Source of the DNA: Parasponia andersonii
Taxonomy: Eukaryota; Streptophyta; Magnoliopsida; Rosales; Cannabaceae
Direction of reading: 5' to 3'
Length of the DNA stretch: 64,000 nucleotides
Assembly: GCA_002914805.1 (NCBI GenBank)
Contig: JXTB01000028.1
Coordinates: forward strand, 206,576 to 270,575
Shown here: positions 48,266 to 59,100 of the stretch, in pieces
How the letters are laid out: each line of letters starts with the position of its first letter
How positions within the stretch are numbered: position 1 is the first letter of the stretch
Position numbers and translations under genes: made by a program
The notes under the pieces: model-generated
Databases searched by the model: none
What the model was told of the DNA's origin: nothing
Seen by the model: only the letters and a program-made list of their open reading frames with translations

Positions 48266-51200
48266 TTACTGATAATAGCGATGAAGTTGTTCAGCATTCC
48301 AGGCATGCTCGATCTTTTGTCTGCCAGTGCGAGCTATCTTATATGTCCCAGGTCGAATAATGACATCAATAACATACGGTCCTTCCCAAGAGGGTCCAAA
48401 TACTCCAACACCGTGCTCTTTATTATTAGCTAGGACTTGTCGAAGAACAAGGTCACCAACTTCAAATCCTCTTCGTCTGACTTTAGAGTTATAATATCGA
48501 GCAGTGCACTGTTAATATGATGCAATTCGAAGCTGAGACTGCTCGCGTCTTTCTTCTAAAAGATCGAGCTCAATCCTCATTAGTGTTTTGTTGCGATCTT
48601 GCTCTTAGGTTGATCGTCGTAGAGAGCTCACACTAATTTCAACCAGAATCATTGCTTCATATCCGTAAGCTAAAGAGAATGGACTCTCTCCGGTAGTTGT
48701 TCGTTGAGTGGCGCGATAAGCCCATAACACTTCAGGGAGTACCTCTGGCTAAGCTCCTTTATGCTCTTCCAACTTTGTCTTTATATTGTGTTTAAGTATT
48801 TTATTTATCGCTTCGACCTGTTCATTGGCTTGTGGATGAATAACAGCGGAGAAATTCTTCTTGATGCCTAAGTTGTTGTAGAAGTTACAGAACTCGTCAC
48901 AGTCAAATTTTTTTCCATTATCAAAAATTATGGTATGTGGTATACCATAACGGTAGATTATAGATTTGTAAATAAAATCTATCAACTTTTTTGCAGAAAT
49001 GGTACTCAAAGCTTCAGCTTCTATCCACTTGGTGAAATAATTGACTGCGACCACTGCATACTTCAACCCACCTCGCGCCAATGGAAGTATTCCGATAATA
49101 TCAATTCCCCATACTATAAATGGCCATGGATTGGTCATTGGAGTGAGAGGAACGGATGGCATTCTAGGAATAGTTGCAAATCGTTGGCATTTGTTACACC
49201 TCCTAGTAAATTCCATCGTATCCTTTTTCATGGTCGGCCAAAAATACCCTTGTCTTAGAATCTTGTTCGCAAGTGCCTGCCCCCCGGAATGATTTCCGCA
49301 TATTCCTATACAAATGGCCATGGACTGGTCATTGGAGTGAGAGGAACGGATGGCATTCTAGGAATAGTTGCAATTCTTGGCATTTGTTACACCTCTTAGT
49401 AAATTCCATCGTATCCTTCTTCATGGTCGGCCAAAAATACCCTTGTCTTAGAATCTTGTTCGCAAGTGCCTACCCCCCGGAATGATTTCCGCATATTCCT
49501 ACGTGAATCTCCCTCGTAATGTAGTCTGCTTTTTCTTCATCGACACATAACAATAAACTTCTTCGATAAAGCTTCTCATCATAGATAACATAGCGAGCTA
49601 CTTTCATTCGAAGTCACTTTGCATCGTCTTTGTTTTCGGGGAGATCACCATATTGTATATACTTCATTATAGGATCTACCCACGATGATCTTTTATCAAC
49701 TGTCATAGCTATTTGAGGCTCTGCTTCGATACTAGGTTTTGTAAGAAACTCGATAGGGACCACCTTTAGTAATTCGACATCTTTTGTTGAGGCGAGTTTA
49801 GCTAGGGCATCTGTCTGAGTATTCTTAATGCGAGGAAGAAGTTGAATATTATAGGCAGTGAATATCGAGAATAATCTTTGTACCTCCTGCAAATAAGCCA
49901 TCATTCTCTTTCCCTTTGCTTGATATTCGCCATTTACTTGACAAACGACCAGCTGGGAATCACTGTATACCTCAATTACTTCGACCTTCATATCTTGTGT
50001 TAGCTTTAGCCCGGCTATCAGTGCTTCATATTCTGCCTCATTATTTGATGCTGGAAATTTGAAGCGAAGTGCACAATGAATATTGTGCCCTTCAGGACTG
50101 ATTAGTACTAAGCCTGCACCGGCTCCATTCTCGTTCGATGATCCATCGACATAAAACTTCCACAATCTGGATAAATATGTAGCAGGCTTTTCGATTACTT
50201 CTATGGGAAGATCGACATCATATGTGAAATCCACAATGAAATCTGCGAGGGCTTGCCCTTTGATCGTTGTGCGAGGTTGAAAATTGATGTCGAACTGACT
50301 CAACTCAACTGCCTACTTAAGTAGTTGCCTGGAAGCCTCGGGTTTTTGCAGAACCTGCTTTAATGGAAAGTCCGTGAAAACTTTGATGGTGTGCGCATGA
50401 AAATAAGGACGAAATTTTATGGATGCGACAATGAGTGCTAATGCCAATTTCTCCATCTCTAGATATCTTATTTCAGCATCGAGTAATCTTTTACTTACGT
50501 AGTACACTGGTCACTGTATCTTTTCATATTCTCGAATTAACGCAACGCTTGTCGCATATTTAGAAACAGTGAGGTATAAATACAATTCTTTCCCCGAATT
50601 TGGCTTCGACAGGAGTGGAGAAGAACCCAAGTGTATTTTTAATTCTTGGAACACCTACTCGCATTCTCCTATCTACTCGAATCTCTTTGAACCTTTCAAT
50701 ACTTTAAAGAATGGTTGGCACTTATCCGTTGACTTGGATACAAATCGACTCAATACGGCCACTCTTCCTGCCAGGCTCTACACATCTTTGGGTTTGCGAG
50801 GAGATTGCATATCAATCAGTGCTTGTATCTTCTGTGGGTTAGCTTCAATGCCTCGCTGATTGACCATAAAATCTAGAAACTTTCCAGATCCTACCCCAAA
50901 TGCACACTTCTGAGGATTCAGCTTCATTTGATATTTTCAGAGAATTTTGAACATCTTATCAAGATGTTTGATGTGATCTTCAGCTTTCTTCGACTTCACT
51001 AGCATGTCATCAACATATATACCTCCATTGTCTTGCTAATTTGTTTTATAAACATCATGTTGACAAGACGCTGGTAGGTTGCTCCTGAATTAATGAGTCC
51101 GAAGGACATCCTTTTGTAACAATATAATCCTCGATCAGTGATGAACGAGGTGTGCTCCTCATCTAGTTCGTACATGGGGATTTGATTGTATCCAGAATAT

Positions 51201-54200
51201 GCATCCATGAAACCTAAGAGTTCATACCCCAACGTCGCATCTACAAGCTGGTCGATTCTTGGAAGGGGAAAGCTGTCCTTCAGGCATGCTTTGTTGAGAT
51301 CTGTGAAATCGATGTATGTTCTCCACTTCCCGTTGGGTTTCTTTACCAAAATCGGGTTTGCAAGCTAGTTCGGATAAAAAGATTCCCTGATAAATCCAAT
51401 TTCGAGCAACTTTTCTACCTCTTCTTTCAGCGCGACATAGTGTTCTGGATTCATAGATCTTCTTTTCTGCCGTATAGGCTTCTTTGTTGGATCTATGTTA
51501 AGATGGTGGCATATGATATTTGGATTGATTCTAACCATGTCCAAATGTTGCCATGCGAAGACATCCATGTTAGATTCCAGAAAAGCGATCGATGAAGCTC
51601 TCACTGATTCTTGAAGCCTCGCTCCAATTTTTAAAATCTTGGAGGACCAGTCAAATAGCAAATCCTCCAAGTCTTCAATGGGTCCCGTTTTGACCTCTCA
51701 ATCGATTTCTCGAGGGTTGAGGTCTTCGCTTGTCGTTTCGCCTGACACTTCGACTGATGTTTCGACTGACGCTTCGATTGACGTTTCGCCTGACGCTTCT
51801 CTTTGGACCATCATTGTGCGAGGTGTCGCATCCTTTACTGTGAGCTTTAAGAAGTTGTTATAACAAGTGCTCGCATCATATTGGTTACCATGCGCCTCGC
51901 CTACTCCTTGTTGAGTCAAGAATTTCATAGCAAGATGATAGATCGATATTACTACTCGAAGTTCCCTCAGTGTTGGTCTTCCCAGTATAGCATTGAATGC
52001 AAAGGGGCAATCTAAAACCAAGAACTGGGTTAATACTGTTGAAACCCTAGGGTAGGTTCCAACGTTGACCATTAACTTAATCATGCCCATAGGCATTATG
52101 CTGTTACTAGTAAATCCGTAGAGTGGAGTGACAGCGAGCTTTAGGTCGTTTTCATTCAACCCCATCTTTTTAAAGGCGTCGTAATACAGGATGTCAACAG
52201 CACTTCCGTTGTCGACCAAAACTCGCCATAATTGCGTGCTTCCACAATTGATCTTTATGACCAACACATCATTATGTGGATAATGGACTTCCCTTGCGTC
52301 TTGTTCCGTGAAGGTAATATCCATACCCAGTACTCACTGAAGCTTTCGTGGTCGCTGTTCAAGGTGCATGACATTGGTCAATGGCTGCTGTCAAGCTTCT
52401 TGTGCATACCTATCCTGTGCTCTCTTGGAATCTCCCCCAACGTGCGGTCCTCCGAAAATAGTTCGCACCTCATGCTGAATTTCTGGAGGTCATTGTTGGT
52501 TTTCTTCTCACCTTTTATTATTCGGTTTAGAGTACTGCCACAACCATCCTTCTTTAATCAATCTTTCGATCTCATCTTTCAGGGCAAAGCAGTTGTTGGT
52601 ATCATGTCCAATGTCATTATGATACCGACAAAACTTGTTGGGGTCGCGCCTCGCTCTATCTCTATTCATTGGTTCCGGTTGACGATACCGCTCCTATTGG
52701 TTTGTGATCGCATAGATATGATCTATAAGTGCGTTCAATTCAATATAATTATTGATCCTCATGGAAGCTCTTGGAATTTCCTACTTTTTCTATTTGGGCT
52801 GCTTCTCAGTCGATTGTTCACTACTCCTTTTGTTCGACTTTTTATTATTGTTGTTGTTGTCTATCGTTGCATCTTTGGTAGCATCCTTTCCTCCTCCTTT
52901 TGCTGTCTTAAGGTTTTCGCATGAAGATTCCACCCTTAGATGTCGACTAACTCTTTGATAGAAGTCTTCAAGGGTTCTGTATTCTCGCTCTAGTAACTCT
53001 TCCCAGAGTTTAGTTTCTGGTCGTACCCCAGCCATCATTAGAGTTAAGACTCTTCCCTCAGGCGGGTTATTGACCTTTGCCAACTCTGAGGTAAAACGAT
53101 TCAGGTAAGATCGTAGAGTTTCCTCCGGGCCTTGCCGAATAGTAGACAGACTTACCAATGGAATAGTAAAATTCTTTGGGGCCTAGAATTGCCTCAAGAA
53201 TGCGGTCTGAAGCTATTGCCAGGATGAGATTGAACCAGACTTGAGTCCTCAGAACCACTTCTTCACCGCTCCTGTGAGAGTTACAGCGAAGCATCTATAA
53301 CGTGCGAGATCATCAACACGATGAAGTTCCATCAGGTTGCTGAAGTGATCCATATGGTCCTGCAGATCAGTTTTCCCATCAAAAGTGTTTATGGTGGGAA
53401 GTTTAAATTTAGCAAGTAAGGCAGCAGCTCGAATCTTCTTGCTGAATGGTGATTGACGACACCCATCAGCGAGCTCATCGTCCCTACCAGCAACTGTATC
53501 TAAAGCAATCCTCAGATTATGAACATCGATGTTCAGAAGGAGAACATTCTCTCTTACTGGTGAGTGGCCTTTGATCGTTGTCACGATATTAGGCGGGTTA
53601 GTTTGGTAAGGTGTGCTGTGACCTTAGGGATTTCGATGAAACAGTGCGACGAGATCGGCTTTGGTCGTTGTGATGCGATGTGGATCGCTCCTGACTACGT
53701 CGTTGATCGAGATGTTATCTCTGGTCGATAGGATTCTGTCGAGATTCCCTACTGATCCTTTCAAAGACATTCCTCGATTGATGTTTTTGCTCGTGTTCAA
53801 GATAATCACGATTGATGGTTGCTCTCTGGGAAGGTTGTCCACGATCACAATCAGTGTTCGAACTTTCAGTACTAGATATCAGAGGCAAGTCTACGACCTT
53901 ACCTTTAGAGATGCAATCTCCTGGACGCTCCTGCCGGGCTTTAGGTTGGTCGCGGTCCCTATCTCCAGAATCTGAATTCTTCTCTCAGGTTGTTGAGTAG
54001 GACGTTCTCTGGGACGTTCGTGCTGTGGTGGAGTTAGCATCTGTCCCTTAGCAAGTCGTCGTAGAGAGTCATTAATCTGACTTATAATTTGTTGAAGGTT
54101 CACCAGTGCTTCTTCCATGCGATCCTGTCTCTGGACAATATTTTCCGGTACGGTCACAGCAGGCTGATCCTGAGCAGGATCTGCCTGTACAGCAGCGGTA

Positions 54201-54259
54201 CTTTGGGGATGATTTTGGCTAGTTCCGGTGTTTCTGGTAATGTTTCTGGTATTTGCCAT
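48266..54259 (-). pseudogene. gag-pol of gypsy element 1 (broken)
   Basis: Minus strand. Gag (about 54259-52500) includes the conserved EETLRSYLNRFTSELAKVNN block. Protease (about 52324-51700) has the VLVDNGSAVDIL active site. RT (about 51670-50860) has KPNGKWRTYIDFTDLNKAC and GYNQIPM. RNase H is at about 50507-50310. A second, plant-type RNase H ([20 protein letters not shown]... [11 protein letters not shown]) is at about 50150-49760. Integrase (about 49500-48500) has the zinc-binding RRCNKCQRFA and GIDIIGILP...FTKWIEAEAL. The order and the dual RNase H indicate the Tat lineage. Interrupted about a dozen or more times. Confidence 0.88.
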
Positions 54260-54351
54260 TGTTGAAAGAAGCGGAATGGACAAAATTTTCTGCCGGAATA
54301 GCCCTCCTTCTAGCGATAATTGTTGACCATAAAACCCTCTGTCTTCAATTA

Positions 54352-54359
54352 GCGCCAAT
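54352..54359 (-). other. Primer-binding site core of gypsy element 1
   Basis: On the minus strand TTGGCGCT follows directly on the CAACA tip of the adjoining LTR, as TTGGCGCTAG does in element 2. Confidence 0.7.
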
Positions 54360-54829
54360 TGTTGTGCGGTCTAAAATCCTATATGTTGGTCTATACTATG
54401 AAGGGAAAAGTTGACTAAGTGAGTGTCAGGTCTCATGAGTAAGTTAGTGCGACCTCTTCCGAAAGAGTTACGTGCGACCTCCACCGTATAAGTTAGTGCG
54501 ACTCTCTTCCAAAAGAGTTACATGCGACCTCTACCATATAAGTTAGTGTGACCTCCTCTGAACGAGTTTAGTGTGACCTCCTCCGAATGAGTTAAGTGCG
54601 AACAGAATGAAAAGAAAACTAGACTAAGCTTCGTCAAATAGATAACCTACAAAGAAAAGGAAACAAAAGTTTCTCTTTAAAGATCGACCAGTCATCTCAT
54701 TTAAGTGATTATCCAGTTATATTATTACTCAAATTGTATTGCCCGATTATACAGTTATCCATTCTCACAATTAGGAAACATTGAGCTATCCTCACCTATA
54801 TAAAAGGAGTTCAATGTTTCAGTGAGGGA
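54360..54829 (+). repeat. Partial LTR in inverted orientation next to gypsy element 1
   Basis: Starts TGTTGTGCGGTCTAAAATCC in plus orientation and matches the first 470 bp or so of the element 1 LTR, through the TATATAAAAGG region, then stops matching at about 54829. For an element reading leftwards, the LTR at its 5' side should be in minus orientation, so this copy is flipped. The join is exact at the terminal TG. Confidence 0.85.
54449..54603 (+). repeat. About 24-25-bp tandem units in the U3 part of the gypsy LTR
   Basis: Six or so units built on AGTTA(C)GTGCGACCTC(C/T)NCCG, each ending in AAAAG, TATA or AACG variants, so neighbouring units alternate. The same array is in the 3' LTR of element 1 (about 43140-43310) and, in diverged form, in element 2 (about 55430-55550). 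Confidence 0.8.
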
Positions 54830-55374
54830 TCTATCATATATAACTATTTTTGGTTCTATTCCTAGGGTTTGTAACTGGTACATACCCCATTTCCCTTTGT
54901 AAGGCTGAATTCAGCCTTACAAGCCCCACTACTAAATCCCATTAACTTCACAAGTTGCGAGCACACCAATAAGCAAGCACCATGTCTGACACCGATTTAT
55001 CCTACAAATCAGGAAAGGTTCATTTTCATTTCTTGCTCAACCGCTCATGAAAACAACAAGTAAATTCAGTTTTTACAAATACTTTCTTCCTCATGGTCTA
55101 GTACCTTGTATTCCCTCACATCGTTTAATGTATGTCATTAATAACTGCCATTAGATCTGTAAATCTAGACACACAATCGAGCAATTATTATTACATAGAT
55201 ATTAGTAGTAGACGTTTAATCTTCTTAGGTTGATTATTGTTAATTTGGAAAGTATCTCAAGTATATAAGGGTCTATTATTTCTAAAATTGGTCATTAGTT
55301 TTATTAAAAACGCATGAACCTTCCATAGTTCACATAAAATATAAAACTAATAGCACCATGGCGGGAATACCTTC
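54830..55374. other. Unassigned spacer between the two gypsy elements
   Basis: About 545 bp that match neither element. Holds a perfect 26-bp palindrome (54897-54922). No coding frame of note. It may be the original host target or a scrap of another element. Confidence 0.5.
54897..54922. repeat. Perfect 26-bp palindrome
   Basis: Arm TTGTAAGGCTGAA followed at once by its reverse complement TTCAGCCTTACAA, with no loop. Confidence 0.95.
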
Positions 55375-56045
55375 TGTTGTGCGGTCTAACATCCTAAGAT
55401 CGCATAAGTAAGGATTAAGTTCGATCTCCTCCGTGTTGGATATGTGCGACCTCTTCTGCTTAGGTTATATGCGACCTCCTCCGTATAGTCGTGTGACCTC
55501 TTTTGCATAAGTTATGTGCGAACTTCTCTGTATAGGTTGTGAGCGACCTCTTCCAAAAGAAAAGGGAAACAAGTCTATGCTTCGTCAAACAAGAAACCTA
55601 CAAGGAAAGGGAAACAGAAGTCCTCTATTTATGATCAACCAGTTACCCGTTTTGAGTGGTTATCCAATTATGTTGTTACTCAAATTGTATTACCCGATTG
55701 TATAAGTTACCTATTTTCATAATTAGGAACATTGGGTTACCCTCACCTATATAAAGGGGACTCGATGTTTCAGACGGAAGATTCCAATTTTTCAATATTC
55801 CGATTTTCTGATTTCAAAACTCTTAACTTCCGATTTGATAGAGATTTCCAGACGAGACAATTGTAACTGAGTGCTTATAATTCTCCATAAAACAGTGAAG
55901 AACAGTGGACGTAAGCTCATCTTTTTTGGGGCTGAACCACTATAAAATCCTTTGTTTCTTTATTTGCTTTAATTAATAACCCAATTCACACAAGCCACAT
56001 CTCTTAATTTTTCTAAATTTATTGTTGATAAAACCTCCATCAACA
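55375..56045 (+). repeat. 5' LTR of gypsy element 2
   Basis: 671 bp from TGTTGTGCGGTCTAACATCC to CCTCCATCAACA, with tandem GTGCGACCTC units and a CCTATATAAAGG TATA region near 55748. The U3 has diverged well beyond the element 1 LTRs, but the ends and TATA region are alike. Confidence 0.9.
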
Positions 56046-56046
56046 A

Positions 56047-56057
56047 TTGGCGCTAGA
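56047..56057 (+). other. Primer-binding site of gypsy element 2
   Basis: TTGGCGCTAGA, starting two bases after the LTR. The TGGCGC start fits the 3' end of a tRNA ending GCGCCA; which tRNA was not determined. Confidence 0.7.
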
Positions 56058-56106
56058 AGGAGGGCTATTCCGGCAGAAAAGCTTGTCAAATTCCACTTTT
56101 TTAATA

Positions 56107-59100
56107 ATGGCAAACACTAGAAACACTACCAAAGTCACCGAAACTAGCCAAAACCAACCTCAAAGTACTGCTGCTACACAGGCAGACCCTGCTCCAGATC
56201 AGCCTACTATGACTGCAACAGAAAACCTTTCCCAGAGACAGGATCGTATGGAGGAGACACTGGTGAACCTTCAGCAAGTCACTAACCAGATCAATGACAA
56301 CCTGCGACGACTTGCTGAAGGGCAGATGGTGACCCCACCACAACACGAACATCCCAAAGGACGTCCTGCTCAATTACCTGAGAAAGGAATACAGATCCTA
56401 GAGATGAGAAGACACGGCCAGCCAAGAACTCAGCAAGAGCGTCATGAAGATCGCATCTCCAAAGGGAAAGGCAAGGTCGCAAACTTGCCTCCAGAATCTG
56501 GTACGGAGAGTTCAAGTACGAACCGTGATCATATACAACCTTCTCATAAATCCATTAATAGTCAAGATCGCTTGAGCAGCGAACAAGGATGACCATCGAG
56601 AAGCGTCTTTGAAAGAATCAGCAGAGAGTCGAGACAAGATCCTGCAGACCTAAGACAGTATTTGGAGCGACGACGTAGTCATGATCGAACGACCAAAGTC
56701 GGACTCGTCGCACTATTTCACTGGATTCCTCTCACAGATCGCAGAAGACTCTACCTGACCAACCCGCCATGCATCAGGATAATGAACAAAGGCCGCCTGT
56801 GCCACCAGCAAGGGATGATGCTTTCCCTCTGAACGTCAATGTTCACAATTTAAGGATCGCGTTAGACGCACTTGCTGGTTGGGACGATGAACTCGCTGAT
56901 GGGTATCGTCAGTCACCATTCAGCGAGGAGGTTCGAGCTGCAGCCCTTCCTACTGGATTCAGACTTCCCACCATTAACACTTTCGATGGGAAAACTGATC
57001 CACAGGACCATATGGATCACTTCAGTGACTTGGTGGAATTACATCGTGTCAATGATCATGCACGTTGCAGATGTTTTGCTGTAACTCTCTCAGGAGCAGC
57101 AAAGAAGTGGTTTTGAGGAATCAAATCCGGCTCGATCTCGTCCTGGCAACAATTACAAATGGCATTCTTGAGACAGTTTCAGGCTGCAAAGAATTTCACT
57201 GTTCCACTTGTTAATTTGTCTGCGTTCCGACAAGGTCCAGAAGAGACTCTACGGTCTTATCTCAATCGATTCACCTCAGAGTTAGCAAAGGTCAACAACC
57301 CACCTGAAGGAGGAGTTCTAACTCTCATGATGGCTGGGGTGCGACCAGAAACTAAACTCTGGGAGGAATTACTTGAGCGAGAGTGTGAAACTCTTGAAGA
57401 CTTTTACCGAAGAGTTGGTCGGCATCTGAGGTTAGAATCTTCACGCGAGAATCTTCAAAAAACTAAAAAAGAAGGAAGGACAGATGCGGCTAAAGATGTG
57501 GTCATTACCAACAAAAATGGTAATAAGAAAAGCAAGAGGAATAATGAACAGACGAATGAGAATCAGCCTAGACCCAAGAGGCAGGAGATTTCAAGAGCTC
57601 TTATGAGGTTTAACAATCACACTGAATTAAACGCGCCCATAGATCATATCTATGCGGTCACAAACCAAAAGGAGCGATTCCGACAACCAGAACCGATGAA
57701 ACAGGATAAGACAAAGCACGACCCCAATAAATTCTGCCGATATCACAATGATATTGGGCATGATACTAATAATTGCTTTACCCTAAAGGATGAAATTGAA
57801 AGGCTGATTAGAGAGTGGGGATTGCGGCAGTACACCAGGCAGAACGACGAAAGGCGAGAAGAAGACCAATAGCGACCTCCAGAAATTCAGCGCGAGGTGC
57901 GAACTATTTTCGGAGGACCGCATATTGGAGGAGATTCCAAGAGAGCACTGGACAGATATGCGTGAGAAGCTCGACAGCATCCGTTGACCAACGTCATTCA
58001 TCTTGAGTAGTGACCATGCAAGCTTCAACGAGTACCAGATATGGACATTACCTTCACAGAACAGGATGCAAGGGAGGTCCATTATCCGCATAATGACGCG
58101 TTGGTCATAAAAATTAACTGTGGAAGCACACAGTTGTGGCGAGTATTGGTCGATAACGGGAGTGCTGTGGACATCCTGCACTTCGACGCCTTTAAGAAGA
58201 TGGGGTTGAATGAGAGCGACCTGAAGCCTACCACCACTCCACTCTATGGTTTCACTGGTGACAGCCTGATGCCTATGGGCATGATTGAACTGATGGTCAG
58301 TGTTGGGACTTTTCCAAGGGTTTCATCGATAATGACCCAATTTTTGGTGGTAGATTGTCCCTATGCCTTCAATGCTGTGCTGGGAAGATCGACATTAAGG
58401 GAACTTCGAGCCGTCACCTCGATCTACCATCTAACAATGAAGTTCCCGACCCAACAAGGGGTAGGCGAGGTGCGAGGAAATCAATATGATGCGAGGACAT
58501 GTTGTAACAACTCGCTAAAACTTGTAGCAAAGGATGCGACGTCTCGCACAATGATGGTCCACCTGCCGGAGAGAGTGTCAGTCGAGACAGCAGGCAAAGC
58601 GTCAGTCGTGGCAGCGGATAAAGCGTCAGTTATGGTAGCGGACAAAGCGTCAGTCGAGGCAGCGAACGAAGCTCCAGTCGGATCGTCAGATAAAGCGTCA
58701 GTCGAGCTGTTAGTGAAAGCGTCAATCGAAACGACCAGCGAAGACTTCGATCCTCGAGAAATAGGCGAAGAGGTCAGAACTAGACCCATTGAAGATCTGG
58801 AGGAGTTATCATTCGATCTGTCTTCTAGGACTTTAAAGATTGGAACGGAGGTTCAAGGACCTGTGCGAGCTTCATTGGTCACTTTTCTGAAGTCTAATTT
58901 GGATATCTTTGCATGGTAACATTCGGATATGGTAGGGATTGATTCAAGGATCATATCTCACCGTCTTAACATAGATCCGACAAAGAAGCCTGTACGACAG
59001 AAAAGAAGGGCCATGAATCTAGAACGCTACGTCGCGTTAAAAGAAGAGGTGGAGATGTTGCTCAGAAATCGGGTTCATAAGAGAGTCTTCTATCCTGACT

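Larger units (their letters stand above)
42617..54829 (-). mobile_element. Ty3/gypsy element 1, Tat/Retand-like, broken
   Basis: Large fossil on the minus strand. Parts from the right: partial LTR in unexpected orientation (54360-54829), primer site (54352-54359), gag-pol with gag, protease, RT, RNase H, a second RNase H and integrase (54259-48266). Then come a 3' region with a minisatellite (48121-48211), an LTR-like insertion (about 46635-47535), an additional ORF on the opposite strand (44415-46527), a purine tract and the 3' LTR (42617-43384). RT ahead of integrase makes it Ty3/gypsy. The extra plant-type RNase H and the antisense ORF are Tat-lineage traits. Gag-pol has about a dozen or more breaks. 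The 42617 and 54360 LTR copies are roughly 91 percent identical by eye, so the insertion is probably a few million years old. Confidence 0.88.

Noticed and set aside
54830-55374. A gene fragment in the spacer between the gypsy elements
   Set aside because: No frame longer than a few dozen codons and no recognisable protein motif.
55370-55374. A target duplication shared by the outer flanks of elements 1 and 2 (CCTGT against CCTTC)
   Set aside because: Only partly alike, and the 3' end of element 2 is outside the window, so no pairing can be claimed.
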